DNA of 64,000 bases from Amphiura filiformis (taxonomy: Eukaryota; Echinodermata; Ophiuroidea; Amphilepidida; Amphiuridae), in NCBI RefSeq assembly GCF_039555335.1, contig NW_027305508.1, positions 434,001 to 498,000 of the forward strand, in the 5' to 3' direction. Below the pieces are notes generated by a model. The model was not told the origin of the DNA and ran no database searches. It worked only from the letters and a program-made list of their open reading frames with translations. Shown one piece after another: positions 42,822 through 55,733 of the stretch; the stretch's first letter is position 1, and each line of letters opens with the position of its first letter. A program made the position numbers and the translations under genes.

Positions 42822-43017
42822 TATAGAAAAATTATTTAATTTGTGTACATCGTGGAACATACTCTTTGCATGGCTGTGCACAGATAACCTCGCAGAGATC
42901 GCCAATATGGACGCGTAGAGTAGCATTGTATGCTTGTGTATTAGCACGATTAGTCGCTGAGTAACAAGCGTAGTTGAATGTTCCACGATGTACAAAAATT
43001 AAATAATTTTTCTATAA
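42822..43017. repeat. Foldback repeat (ATAGAAAAATTATTTAATTT ends)
   Basis: The arms ATAGAAAAATTATTTAATTT + GTACATCGTGGAACAT and their complement flank a CpG-richer centre. Confidence 0.85.
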
Positions 43018-43322
43018 TACAAATTAAGCAACCATCTAGCCTAAATACAAACTATATAGATACTCATGAGGACATTCGTAATTCCCCAATAACACACAGT
43101 TGAAGCAAAGCAAAACATCTAAAATTCAAACAAATAAACATGGAACTGAACACATTGATGTCAGTATCATAACCCCATGTATCTAACTACCAATTCCATA
43201 ATCAACTGTAAGTTATAATTTCATTATTAACATGATATTGACATGGATACAGCTTATCAGCAATACTTTGCTCGGAAATACTGTAAACTTAATGACAACG
43301 TTCTATCCAAATACTGGACAAT

Positions 43323-43795
43323 GGATATTCCAGTTGAAATCCTTACACCCCCATGGAAGACATCACCTTAACCCTAACCCAACTAGGTCTCACTAAAGCT
43401 CACTATTAAAACCACTCTGCATACATGCATTCCACGTGACTTGATGATGCAATCAGCCTAAGTCATAAATAGTAATACCCAGGGAATTGCTGCCCGGGGC
43501 AGCCACCTCGGCAGCTACATGTCGGTGATCGTGTGCGTGGCATGCGAGGGGTCCCGGGGTCGAATCCCGGGGGTACCAAGTGACTTTTTCTTTACCTTCT
43601 CTCCTTTTTCGTTTCTTCTTTCCCTTCCGATAGCAAAAAAATCATGTGTAGGGTTGGGGTTAATCTCCCACGGAGGGGGTGTAGATTTTCAATGGAATCA
43701 CCCATTCAGGTAATCCCATTTAAAATTCACACTCCCTCCGTGGAAGATTAAGGTCATGTCTTCCACAGGGGTGCATGGATTTCAATAAGAATATG
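43323..43795. repeat. Family-M MITE, copy 3, split by a TTAA element
   Basis: The left part ends GACATCACCTTAA (43371) and the right part resumes TTAATCTCCCACGGAGGGGG. The two together make one family-M copy. Confidence 0.8.
43372..43659. mobile_element. 288-bp TTAA-flanked insert with tRNA-like B box
   Basis: It sits exactly between TTAA copies (43368-43371 and 43660-43663) inside a family-M MITE. The short inverted ends CCCTAACCC / GGGTTGGGG suit a piggyBac-like non-autonomous element. The interior has GGGGTCGAATCCCGGGGG (a tRNA B-box-like hairpin, about 43557-43574), then GTACCAAG and a T run (43584-43590), as at a Pol III terminator. A complete tRNA cloverleaf cannot be drawn. Confidence 0.65.
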
Positions 43796-46323
43796 ACACT
43801 TGATTTGATCTCTTGGACCTATAAATGTCACTTATATACTGCAAACTAATTGTGTGGGCTTGATTTTCTAATATTTAACAAATATGCAACTTTTCTTTTT
43901 AAACTAAAAGCACAATTTACATACTGGAACCCTTAGGGAAAACAGTATTGTAGTACATATAGCAAATGATACAAATAATAGTTTAGCAATATATTTGTAT
44001 TATCAATTTAATTAAAAGGCTGGAAATAATATTAAAATACTGCACAGGTAATTATAAATATGGTCCCATGCAGGACTGAAAATAGCAGAAATAATTTGAA
44101 GAAGAAAGAAAATGTTTGCAGGTGAAATATTATTCGTTGGGCATGTTTCCTATTTGGCTCTGTCATTGAGGTATATACATGTATGTGAGAAACAAGATTT
44201 GTACAGGGCTACACAGTTTTCTTTCATTTTTGATAAGTTTTATGGTGAACCCCAATACAATGACTCATTTTGCAGCTTTTGTTAATTTCATGTAAACTTA
44301 AAATAAGATGAAAACTACAGTAGCAAACTTTGAACTCAAAATGGCCAGAACCCACTCAACATTTGCAATTTAAGAACTCCAATTTAAGGTCCTTGACCCA
44401 ATCGACAGCCTCATCCCCCTTTTTCTTCATAGAATCTGAGATTTTGGTATAAGAAGACAAAGTCATTTTCTTCTCATTACTCCAGTAAAACTTATTGCCC
44501 AAGATGTTTCGTTTAGATGGTGTGAACAAAAACATGGTGAATTGTGGTAACCACACCAGAAGTGTATGGGGCATTTTATGTCAAAAGCACTGGTGCAATA
44601 TACCCAAATTTAACAGCATATTGTTTTAATTGTAGACTTCAATGGTAAATAGATAACAGAATATGGAAACCATTGGATCACACCCCTTGAAATAGCGTAC
44701 AAAAGTGTCTGCTTCTTCCAGTCCTGCATGTACCATTACAACTATATTTTGCTGCTGAATTTTCAACAGATAATTGAAATACATCAAAAACATAAGTAAT
44801 AAAAGTAATTTGTAACCATAATCCATCTCATCAATTTACACCTACAGAAATCTTCTATTGAAGGATTATACAGCTTATACTGCTTCATTCCTCAATGGAG
44901 TCTTTGCACTAATCTTAACTCATGAATATCATACATCAAGGACACCCCAAAAGTTGCGAAGGGTGGTTTCATAAAATAACATTATTTTGTTTGTCATCTG
45001 TGACAAAAAATGTGTGTAGGTATGCAAGGCATACATAGGAATGGGTGCAAGCAATATTTAAAAAAAGAAAAAAGATGAAAAAAAATAAATGCCAAAACAA
45101 TCTTTTTGGCATAAAAATGCAAAATGTCAAACACTAACATTTATCCCTAGTAAGTAATATGTATTCAAGAATGACTTGTGTTCACTCAAGGAATACCTTT
45201 TCCCAAATTAAAAAGAAAATCATTGTCATGATAACTTCATAATCATATATAAAGAAACATCTTACAATGTTAAATCATACATAAAAATATGTGCTTATAC
45301 TTAGTAATATAACATAAACCAAAGTAAACAATAACTATAGAACAATGTAAATATAATAACAACTAAGTCAGGGTTAGGATGTACTTAAAACTATGATGCT
45401 ATCTTTGTTATGAAATTTACAATAACTGAAATCCTACTAAATAAAAGAAAAAGTCAAGTTAACTAGTAAAAAGTCTGTCTTTTAAATATAATTTAAGAAA
45501 AAATACAAAAAGGTCAGTTTGAGAAAACATCCTGAATTGATGTGAAATGTTACTGCTAAGTTTTGGATTTTGTATGAAAACTTTCACTAATGAATCCAAG
45601 AAATCCTGATAAACCTTTTCAAAGATTTATACAAACAGGTGACTTGGGCAGAACGAAACAAATTAAAACAATACAAGTAAATAAATGAATGAAATGAACA
45701 GGCTGATACAACTTATCATATCCTGATATTTTCCAATTGTTTTATCTTGCCTGGGAGGAATTGCAAACCACAGGACTTTCATAGTGACCATGGCGTTATA
45801 AAACAAATAATATTCAGTTGAGTTTAGTTCAAGTAACATTCAATCAAAATGCAGCTTGGAAGACCAATACTGCAATGATCAATATACTATGGACCAAAAT
45901 GACCTCATCCAAATACCATAGTTCAAGAACCTCAATTAAACAATCATAGTGCAAAATTCACCTCAAGTTACAGAGTATGAGTTTTTGTACCCAAGTTTTC
46001 AAAGGTCATTCAATGAATTTACTAATGTATTGGGTTACAAGAACTGAGCACTGACAGATGATGAGCATGTTATGGATCCTAGTGACACTTACTGATTATC
46101 CTATCAATACATATCAAATATAATAAATAAATTTTACTTGCAGAAAACTTTAACCAACAAATCTAACCAGAATTTGGCCAGAATTAGGGAATCGATTTAA
46201 ATATGGGCTTGATACAAATCACTGCGCATGCTATGTTCCAACAAATTACGGTTGTATGTATTACTGTATTTCTTACAGTCAGTTTTGAACAAAAGTAGGG
46301 GTTATGACCTCCAGCTGGCCCAA
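43796..46323. other. AT-rich non-coding stretch
   Basis: No gene is seen. It contains an end fragment of element B near 44375-44425 and the first copy of a ~190-bp direct repeat (45885-46085). The small minus frames at 44356-44826 are repeat-associated or unrecognised. It may be 3' UTR or intergenic DNA beyond the minus-strand gene at 55734. Confidence 0.45.
45885..46085 (+). repeat. Dispersed direct repeat, copy 1
   Basis: Shares CATAGTGCAAAATTYACCTC, TTTCAAAGGTCATTCAATGA and GGATCCTAGTG with 49728-49917 in the same orientation. Confidence 0.8.
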
Positions 46324-46565
46324 TGGGCTATTCCATTTAAAATCAACACTACCCCGGGGTCCCCTGTGGAAGATTTTGGAAATATCCTCCACACAGGGAG
46401 TATGAATTTCAAATTGAGATTCAGGTTGAATCTTTCTCAGAGGGTGTATGAAATTCAAATTGGGCTGTCAAATGTGGTCATTCCATTTGAGATATATACT
46501 CCCCCTGTGCAAGATATATCCAAAATCTTCCACAGGGGTAGTGTGGATTTTAAATGGAATAGCCT
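46324..46565. repeat. Family-M MITE, copy 4
   Basis: The ends GGGCTATTCCATTTAAAATC and GATTTTAAATGGAATAGCC are inverted. It is longer than the usual ~190 bp because the middle is partly duplicated. Confidence 0.8.
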
Positions 46566-48211
46566 GATCTGTCCCAGTTCTGTTTGCAGACAAGAGAATG
46601 AATTATCATAAAAAGACCGACAGAGTTTACAAACAGGTTGTATTTTACAACCAATTACATGTGAGAAGTGATCAAATCTCACAACAACATTGCATCATAT
46701 ACAAAGAGATCGAGAGAGACAAGAAAAATAGACCTATGGGAAAACAAACTCCCAAGTACAAAATGCTATTCAGTATTTGGAAGATTACAAAACTTTATAT
46801 GACTATGTATATGACTGTACAGAAAATAAAGCCACTTGTCCATGTTTGAACAAGGATGTATGTGTACTCAGAGCCAATGCACACAGCTTTGTGATGCATC
46901 GTGAGCAGGGTGAATTGCCTTGATTTTGATAGCACAATTACACATGTAGGCAACTTCTTTCACAACTCAAGAAAGGCCACAATAATTTTGCAACTTTTGG
47001 GCAAATTGATTTGAAAAACGTTATTTTTTGGCCTTTTCAGTGACTTTTGCTACAAATACAACAAATCATTAAGTTTTGAGAACATCGAAGTACAATTCTA
47101 AGCAGATTTTTGTCAATTTGTACACTTTCACAAGTGTCACCTTTTCAAATACTTGCATGGTCAGCATTTTAAAACATCTGATCTGAAAAATACACATACT
47201 GTCTACAATTCAATACACAGTTCAAAACTACACAAAGGATGATTTAAGCACTTCCCAACACCCACTGGGTACACTAAATAGCTAGCTCAATGTTATGAGC
47301 AAACTGGCCAAGGTCACCTAGCTGTATAATACCATATACATGATTTGTGTCGGCAAAGTTTGAGTTTTCACTCTTTTAACGGTAATTTTTCTCTGTAAAA
47401 CACCACTCCATTAGGAAATATAATTGATTTATAGAAGGTGTGAAGCAGTTCCCTACCCTCACCCCCACCCCAAACTGTTTTACGTATGCTTCAATGGAAG
47501 ATCTGTATTTTGACCCCATTCCGTCACTGAAAGGTTTGTGAAGTGCTGTTTCTAGTTTACTTTGACTTCTATGTCAACTTCATTCATTAGTCATTCATTG
47601 TAGGGGGTTTCACAGCAGTGCGGTTCAGAATAAATAATTTTCTACATAGCAAAATAATACATTTCGTAAGTAAAACTTTTGCAATGGCTTATGGGAAGTG
47701 CTTTTAAAATCCTCCTCTGCGTACTACACAACATTATGTCAATATATCAACAAGGTATTAGTGCCAGAAGGCCATAACTGCAATAGCTGCCCTATAGACA
47801 TTTGATGATTTCTGCACTATATTGTATGCAATCAAAAAATATGACATCTGGCAGGTATTGCAGATAGGGCCTTCTTGCCTAAACCCTCCAACTTTCAATA
47901 ATTCCAATATAATATGTTCAGTGGCCTATTCCTGATTAGGATGAGAACACTGTCCACAACTATTGCACAAAACTTGTCAATGGCATATCACAGCAAACCC
48001 ACCATTCATGTATATTATACCATACTATGTGCAGCCCTTATTCTTAAAATATGGAATGAAGACCCAGCGATTTACAATAGTTCAGGATGGATAAAACCAC
48101 CTAACTCTATAGCATCTTCCATATTTAGTCCCACAACATTCCTAAAATGAAGTGGAAAAACAAGTTACCAATTATGCTTCATTCATTGTATGGATGACAT
48201 TAACTTGAAGC
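46566..48211. other. AT-rich non-coding stretch
   Basis: No gene is seen. A weak inverted repeat spans about 47760-47885 (GCCAGAAGGCC / GGGCCTTCTTGCC). The frames at 46598 and 47914 are unrecognised. Confidence 0.45.
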
Positions 48212-48525
48212 AGAATTTCGTGATCCTAGCATCCTCTTTTTATGACATTTTTCAGTAGATATCCACAAAAAAAGCTTATTCCCAAAATTTCAGTTGATTC
48301 CGATTTTGCGTTTGAGTGTTATGCATGATTATGTGTATTACACTGCTGAATAGACAATGTGTTGAATTTCGTTCTGGTATACCAGAACAAAATTCAAATA
48401 TATCACAATATCTTTGCTAAACGAATTAATCTGCAAGAAATTTCTTGTACATAAACATTATGTAGCCAGAGGTTTCCAGTGATATAGAAAAGTGGGGGAT
48501 GATGCTGTGGATCATGAAATGCCCT
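48212..48525. repeat. Foldback element B, partial copy abutting a half family-M MITE
   Basis: Contains TTTCGTGATCCTAGCATCCT, the core TTCGTTCTGGTATACCAGAA and the end GATGCTGTGGATCATGAAAT. The right half of a family-M copy (48529-48665) follows directly. Confidence 0.8.
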
Positions 48526-48528
48526 TTT

Positions 48529-48665
48529 AATCTCCAACACAGGGGGTGTAGATTTTAAATGGAGTCACCCATTCAGGTAACCCCATTTGAAGTTCACACG
48601 CTCTGTGTGCAAGATTAAGGTCATGTCTTCCATAGAGAGTATGGTTTATAACTGGAATAGCCCAT
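48529..48665. repeat. Family-M MITE, half copy 5
   Basis: Begins TTAATCTCCAACACAGGGGG and ends ACTGGAATAGCCC. The left half is absent; element B lies in its place. Confidence 0.75.
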
Positions 48666-48976
48666 TGCCAAGACTTCATTTTGTAAGCAGTATAATCCAT
48701 CCTGATGATACTATAGGCTGCTTAAATGAAGGTAATACAGGGCCCTAAAACTGTGTTGATATGCATGTTACTTTCACCTTGAAAGTAATTCATACAATAG
48801 AGTAACATACAGAGACTCAACTTACATGTGCACACCTGGGAGTCTGTAACAAGTTTAATATTTCCTCATTTTCACTATTTTATAAGCAACAGATACTTCT
48901 TGTACACAAAAGTAATACTGTAAAACAAAGAACAGAAAATATACATCATTGATATTGATATCAAGCTAGCAATATT

Positions 48977-49155
48977 GGGCTATTCCAGTTGAAATCCATA
49001 CACCCCATGTAAGATATGACCTTAATCACCCATACAAAAGGTGTAGATTTCAAATGGAGTTACCCATTCAGGTAACAGGTAAACCCATTTGATGCACACT
49101 TCTTGTGTGGAAGATTAAGGCCACATCTTCCATAGGGGGTGTATGAATTTGAACT
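48977..49155. repeat. Family-M MITE, copy 6
   Basis: Begins GGGCTATTCCAGTTGAAATC. Its right end is eroded after TCCATAGGGGGTGTATGAAT. Confidence 0.75.
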
Positions 49156-50544
49156 TTTACTATTTCAGCACTTCTTATTGCTTAATACGATGACAGACAA
49201 AAAATTTAATTTAGCAAATTATAGCACACTATATATGCTTACTGACAGTTTGGGAAAACCTGTGACTATGTGGTCATACCACATACTGAAGTGTAATATT
49301 CCAATCACTGTCCCTTCAATAATTGGTGAAGGGATTTTCAATAAAATCATCTCTTAGGTGTTTGGGCCTAAGATGTTTCCTGTAAACAATGTAACTAACT
49401 ATCAGCATTTGACATATGGTTTCTTAAGATTTAGCTTTGAAAATAGAAGTGAAAATTGGCGAATATTATTGTAGCAGAACATGAGCAATTTGTCAATGTG
49501 TTCCAATTATGCATTACACTTTATACTTGAGGTGTCCTTTACAAAATTGTCACAGGGTTTATGACAATTCTTTTTTGTGTGTTGTTACCTTTAACCTTAC
49601 AAATCGAGTTAAGATGTATAAAATTATAATTTTATCAACTAATGTTGAGAACAATGGATTCAGTTTCCAAGAAGGTATCATTATGTTTCTACCCATTTGA
49701 CTCAATACTACCTGAAATGCATGACAATATGGACCACAATGGCCTCATCCCAATGGCATGTTCAATAACCTCAATTAAACACTCATAGTGCAAAATTTGA
49801 CCTCAAGTTGCAGAGTATGAATTTTTGTACCCAAATTTTCAAAGGTCATTCAATGAATGTACAAATGTATTGGGGTTAAAGAACTGTGCCTTGATTATGT
49901 TGCGGATCCTAGTGTGAAGGGAAACAAGGACATTTGGACCATTAATACAAATTTGTGTATGACAGGTCATTTTTGCAGGGCGTTTTTAACAGCTACATAT
50001 TAAAATCTATGAGTTAGAAAATATTTGTGCGAGATTTTAAATCCAGTTGCCTGTTTAACCAAAAAGGTGAAATTAACCCCCCACGGAAATTTCCTTTTAT
50101 ACAGTATTTGATAATATACATTGTAATAGCTTCAATGGTGGTCCTCTTAAGCTGCAATTCTAAGCATTCAGAGTTAATGGTTTCCATCTAGCTTCTTGTA
50201 ACCTTTGTAAGTCAAAATACAAAATATTTCTTTACAACAAGCTTAGTAATTGCAACCAACACATTACATATGTCATTGCAATGAAGACTACTGACAATAC
50301 AAAATGAGATTCAGAACAGAGAGAGTGTAAATGTTTTGGAGGTTATGTTACAAAAAATATTTCTAGGAATCGAAAACCTACCACTTTGATGTAGCAGCAC
50401 ACATATTCCTTTTTACAAATGACTTTCGACATCTTGTTACAAAACTTTACAGTGTAAATACATAGTTAGATTTTAAGTATAGAAGTGCAATACCTGATGA
50501 TCCCTTTGCTTCATAATATAATGTGACGACGTGATCTACAAATT
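49156..50544. other. AT-rich non-coding stretch with direct repeat copy 2
   Basis: No gene is seen. 49728-49917 is the second copy of the repeat at 45885-46085. Confidence 0.5.
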
Positions 50545-50736
50545 GAGCTATCCCAGTTGAAATCCATAGACAGTCAATGGAAGACATGACCTTAATCTTC
50601 CACACAGGGAGTGTCAGTTTCAAATGGTGTTACCTGAATGAGTGAAGTAGTCCTTCATTTGAAATCTCCACACCCTGTATGGGAGATCAAGGTCATGTCT
50701 TCCGTAGGGGTGTATGGATTTCAACTGGAATAGTCC
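50545..50736. repeat. Family-M MITE, copy 7
   Basis: One of the most complete copies: GAGCTATCCCAGTTGAAATC at the left and GATTTCAACTGGAATAGTCC at the right. Confidence 0.85.
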
Positions 50737-50739
50737 ATT

Positions 50740-50953
50740 AACGTAAAGGTTCGCCTAATGGCGTTATGGGCTCCCTTGACATAACTGGAATTTTAGACAC
50801 AAAATAAAAGTGCCCTCCAATAGAAATCCCACCAGCAAATAAGGGCACAAACCCTTAATTCTTGTTGGGATTTTTAGAGGGAGCTCTCTATTTGAACATG
50901 AAATTAACCCCAAGGTAAAGGAAGGAGCCCAGGTGCGCCATTAGGCGAACATT
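50740..50953. repeat. Foldback repeat directly abutting family-M copy 7
   Basis: GTTCGCCTAATGGCG and CGCCATTAGGCGAAC are inverted ends. The arms share TGGGCTCCCTT / AAGGAAGGAGCCCA and GGATTT-type blocks. Confidence 0.8.
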
Positions 50954-51164
50954 TATGATATGTAATTTGATGAGTGAAACTGGTTATCATTTCCCACTTA
51001 CTTCTCATTTGCTAATTTACAATGAATTTGATTTGTAATTCCTGAGATCTGGCCATTTTATGTTACTAACAAAACATGGAACATAAAATTTTTATTATTT
51101 TTTTTTGTCAATAATTTTTTCACCATATTAGCAACTTTAACCTTAAACTATGAATCTGACTCAA

Positions 51165-51305
51165 TGGGCTATTCCATTTAAAATTCATATACCCCCATAT
51201 GTCAGACATGACCGATAATCTTCCATGCAGGAGGTGTGAATAAGGGCATGTCTTCTTCCACCCGAGATATTCCATGGGGGTGTATGGATTTCAATTAGAA
51301 TAGCC
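51165..51305. repeat. Family-M MITE, copy 8, internally deleted
   Basis: The ends GGGCTATTCCATTTAAAATT and GGATTTCAATTAGAATAGCC. The middle is shortened. Confidence 0.75.
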
Positions 51306-52170
51306 TAACATACCTTCCAAGCACATGGGATATAAACATTATCAGCAAGCACCTTCAGTATATTGTCACAATATAGACTATAAAATTAGGTCATTCTTGG
51401 CCAAACTTGAACACTTGGCATGCTCGCAACTCGGGGTAGACATACATGCGTATAACACAGTCCAGAAGATTGCATGCATGTGCCTTATACTATGTACACA
51501 CTTAGTATGCTACATGGATACAACAGGTACGTATGAGCTTGGCCAAGTATTTACCTATAGGTTGATGACCATATATTTTGCCCTTTTGGAATGTGACATT
51601 CTATTTTTAATTACTTGGCTTATTACACTATTGAAAATGGGTAAAAACAATGTTCCACTCCTGACTACATTGTAAGTGATAAAATTTTCACCAATGAACT
51701 GGGTTCTTCATTCCAAAGCAACAAGAAATAATCCATATCATAAGGTTAAATTCAATCATTCATTGCTAGGACTACATGTACAAATTAAACCACTATTTTC
51801 AAACATTCCTGTGTCCAGTGCCACTTCAGTAGATTCTGATCAGTAACAACAATGTAATCTATAATTTATATGTTGCATAATTTTTGACATAATGATATAT
51901 GATACAGACCGTTATCTCAAGAACAGTTAATATGGTAACAAAATATCAAAAAAAATTCTTCTTCAAATTTCATTGCAAATTCTGCCAATTGTTGAGTATT
52001 CCTCCACCAATTAACATAATGTGAAAGGCAGCTATACCCAGCCAGAGTATTGTGTAAGTACAGGAACATCATACATGCACAGATGTACAATAGCTGCCAC
52101 CTGTATAATAATTATCATTTCTTTTTAATAATATCATACAAATAAGTGTCATTCATAACCCTTCATAAGA
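51306..52170. other. Non-coding stretch
   Basis: No supported gene. The plus frame at 51325-51675 (116 codons) has a hydrophobic end but no recognisable family, and no splice context supports it. Confidence 0.4.
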
Positions 52171-52336
52171 TGCCATTCCAGGGCCTAGATTTCGTCTTGG
52201 TTTGCAAGAATCAAAATCCATCATAGTCACTGCACTTACTGTATGATACAACGAGAGAAGTTGATTCTCGCAACCGAATCTTATGAGAATCATTACGAGA
52301 ATCGGTTCTGTGATTTTTGTCGAAATCTAGGCCCTG
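52171..52336. repeat. Foldback repeat (AGGGCCTAGATTTCG ends)
   Basis: AGGGCCTAGATTTCG and CGAAATCTAGGCCCT are inverted ends. The centre contains complementary GATTCTCGC / GCGAGAATC-type blocks. Confidence 0.85.
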
Positions 52337-52604
52337 CATCCAATAAGATTGTTTGATTGATGATTAACACACATGCTAGCGTGGTCATAGTGAGACACCA
52401 TGACATCTGCATAGGCAACTTGTTTCAAATTACGCACATCGATAACTGGCCTGGTGTTTCTTCCCTCAGTGGTGCGCAGTTACTATTGTCTAAATTGCAT
52501 CTTGATGATGGGATGTTGGTCAGTTGGAACACAACAGAGGAAATCAACAGCTTACAATATATGTTGGCTTGCGCTTCAAGAATGTTTTTGCATGAATCAA
52601 CTAT

Positions 52605-52855
52605 ATGTGACACAATCTGGTCCATGGAGGCCAAAGCAGGCATTTTTGACAATTGATTTACTATAATGTTTACCTTATACAAACATAAAGCTATAATATA
52701 CCAAAAACACCAAAAGTCTAGCATTCTTGGTTCTAAGTTATGAAGATTTGTGATGTCTATTTTCTTATATATTTCATTAAACTCCATATTTTTTCCTTTA
52801 TCTCAATTTCAAATTTGCCTCCTTTGGCCTCCATGGACCAGATTGTGTCACGTAT
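52605..52855. repeat. Inverted repeat (CTGGTCCATGGAGGCCAAAG)
   Basis: ACAATCTGGTCCATGGAGGC at 52611 reappears inverted as GCCTCCATGGACCAGATTGT at 52828. This explains the overlapping open frames here, which I do not call as genes. Confidence 0.75.
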
Positions 52856-53321
52856 TATACCCTATTTCACATATTCTGTTTATGCAGGCACAGCATAGAG
52901 TAAATATACCGTACAGGTCGAGTTTTGAGTACATTATTATCATATTAGTCTCATTCCCACCGGCTTGTACCCCTTTGTCATTAAGCATCCAATGATGAAG
53001 GAGCACAAGCTGACAGGGACCGAGACTATATGTACTGGTGTTTATAGTGAGGAGTTTGCAGACAATTTGTGGCGCATATAATTTATACGCCAAAATACTG
53101 TACATCTGCTTCCACTATAAACATGCTTATAAAGACATGATGGCACAGTCTGTGATACATCTTACTGAATTACTGATTACATATTACTGAAATCTAGCCC
53201 TAGGAAAAGACCTACTGCAAAATCACTTATTAACTACCAACCAAATTCATCTGTCAACTACAACCACGTTAAAAGTCAAAACCAGCAATATTAGTTCCTT
53301 GGGAACTCAACTAGTCACAAG

Positions 53322-53608
53322 TGCTGGTTTCATACTTTCCTGCCGCTTGCCACTTTGCCGCTCTGACAACGATTTTGCTTCGCTGCACAGTCGCACTGAA
53401 TTCAAGTCAACTTGGAGCGGTGCCGCTCTGACGTACATGTATGAGAACAAAATATGATTTTGGAGTGGTGCAGAGTGGCAACATTGACTTTCAGAGTCAC
53501 ACCGCTGCCTCTCAGCGGCATGCCGCTCCATTAGCAGAAAAGTACAAGCGGCATGATGAAGCGTCATGCTGCTCAGCGGCAAGCGGCAGAAAGTATGAAA
53601 CCAGCATA
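53322..53608. repeat. Foldback repeat, CTGCCGCTTGCC family, copy 2
   Basis: TGCTGGTTTCATACTTTCCT at the left and AGAAAGTATGAAACCAGCA at the right, with GCCGCTTGCC / GGCAAGCGGC. The copy at 5060-5212 is shorter. Confidence 0.85.
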
Positions 53609-54227
53609 ACGCTACAGCAAAACTTGTTCTATGACAATGTGCCTCATTATATAACATTGTGTACACCTTCGCAATACAAATGTGGATTGTAAACTCAAGT
53701 GTAAGATTCTTTGTTCTTGTTCCTTCAAAATACTCCTCTCACAATAAGTTTATCAATGAGTTTATAAGACAGGGTTAGTATTTCATGACACAGTGATTGA
53801 ATCTTTATTCTTGCAAATGAGTTTGCAGGAATCATTTGATTCTTGAAAATTACTTACTGTGTATACTCTGAACATGGGATCAACAGAATTATTTTTACAA
53901 GATTCTGACTCAAATTTAACCCTGTCAATAAATTGCAAGTTTGCTACCATTCTACACATGCTATCAGAAAATTTTGGCCCTTTGTTGCCACTTAAACATT
54001 TACATAGCATAAACACAGAAGTGGGCTTCTGATTGGCTGCTTGAATCATGTAATAAAAAGCTACGAACATGGACACTTAGCTCATTCGCTCACCAACCAT
54101 GATTCTTTTTATGTGGTAAATTGGGCACTCATGTCAGCTAGTGGCAAACGTTTCTGGTAGCAATAATTTATTATAGTCGTACCACATTTGATACTGACCT
54201 ACACCAGCGTTAAATTTTAACAGAAAA
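53609..54227. other. Non-coding stretch
   Basis: No gene or repeat structure is recognised. Confidence 0.4.
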
Positions 54228-54402
54228 TGGCTAGTTGAAATCCATACACCCCTAAATGGAAGACCTATAATAATCTTCCACACTGGGAGTGTGAATTTTG
54301 TATGGGGTTATGAGTGACTCCATTTGAAATCTACACCCTCTGTGTGGGAGATAGAGGTCATGTCTTCCATAGGGGGTGTAATGATTTCAACTGGAATAGC
54401 CA
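54228..54402. repeat. Family-M MITE, copy 9
   Basis: The left end is eroded (ATGGCTAGTTGAAATCC). The right end is GATTTCAACTGGAATAGCC. Confidence 0.8.
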
Positions 54403-54742
54403 ACTGTATCAGCAACCCTACACCTGCTGCAAAACTCAAAATTCAATATGGTATATAACAAATTCAAGATGGTTTTAGGAGATCTGAAAGTATAAGGTAT
54501 CTTTGCTCACATACATGAAGATTGGTCTTTGGACCTTGCAACTGGTCATTTAGAGACGTACCTCAGATGTAGTGTTCATAAGCTCATCTACGACCCTTCA
54601 TAATATTTTTTATACACTCATTACCAATCTCTGAATTCATCATCACTTGCTTTGAAGACTGTGCTTGGTTTAGGCACTTCCAATACACTGCACTCTGTCC
54701 TGTTTTCTTCATGCAGCATCAATGGATTACTTCTTGTTTATA

Positions 54743-55030
54743 TACAAATCTGATTCCACGCATTCCTACACCTCAATGGCAGCCGTTGAAAGGGCCATCT
54801 CCCCTGTAATGCGAAATGATGCAGGCTTTGCGGGAATTTTAAACTGTATTCCATCACATGTGTGACAAAAGGATGCTGAAAGTTTACAATGCAATAAAAT
54901 ATAAAATTGATTTTGGAAGTAGCATTTTTCCACCCAATTGGGCAGTTACAACACCAGTTTGGTGCAGATGGCCCTCAGTAATGGCGAAAATAAATTCCGA
55001 TCATCACTTGGCTTGTCGGATTAGTGTACA
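54743..55030. repeat. Foldback element E, diverged copy 3
   Basis: Shares CACGCATTCCTACACCT, TTTTAAACTGTATTCCATCA and the end TTGGCTTGTCGGATTAGTGTA with the copies at 11536 and 26891. It is shorter and more diverged. Confidence 0.65.
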
Positions 55031-55733
55031 CCCACAAGTATCACTCATCACACTAAGCTGGCTTTTCCTAAATCACCAGCAGTGATCAGCTCACTGACAT
55101 ATCATCATGATCACAGCATAGTGACGAATCACACATTACTATAAACCATTCCTTTTGTATTATAATAACTAGAGGGCGACATTATAATTTTTTTGTCATT
55201 GTCTCTGCCCATGCTCGGTGCATCGCATTCATGTAGGATGCTTCACGAGTTAAATAGGGACCGTTTATAGTAATCTGATAATCATCACTATGCAAAAACC
55301 ATGATGTTATGTATCTGGCACAAACACAATCAACTGCAATCACCTTCCACTTCCATCATATAAGCATACACATAATTTCCTGAACTGGCTGGCACATCAA
55401 ATGGCGGAATCCACTGTGAGGAAACATTCCACATCTGGAAATCTTCTTCTGAGATGATGCTACAATTACTTATTGTAGATTACTGCACTTTTTACCGATG
55501 CACTGGCATAGCTTCAAACAATAACATGGCACAACTTGCATTCATGAGCTGTTACATCTTCACTTCCTTACTCAATGTAATCTGTAACTGAGGAATATAA
55601 AAGTTGTCGCATATATTTTGAGTTGTGTAAAAAAAACTTCACCACTGAATCACAGGAATCAAATTTGTGCTCAATCGACAATATCAAGTTGTCAACGAAC
55701 AACAAATTTCTACCTCAGTAAATGGCACTTATT
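55031..55733 (-). other. Probable 3' UTR side of the minus-strand gene
   Basis: The segment lies directly 3' of the minus-strand stop codon. No coding sequence is seen. A polyadenylation site cannot be fixed from sequence alone. Confidence 0.35.

Noticed and set aside
52425-52787. 120-codon minus-strand frame
   Set aside because: It overlaps an inverted repeat (52611 versus 52828), and other frames are open in the same place. No family is recognised.
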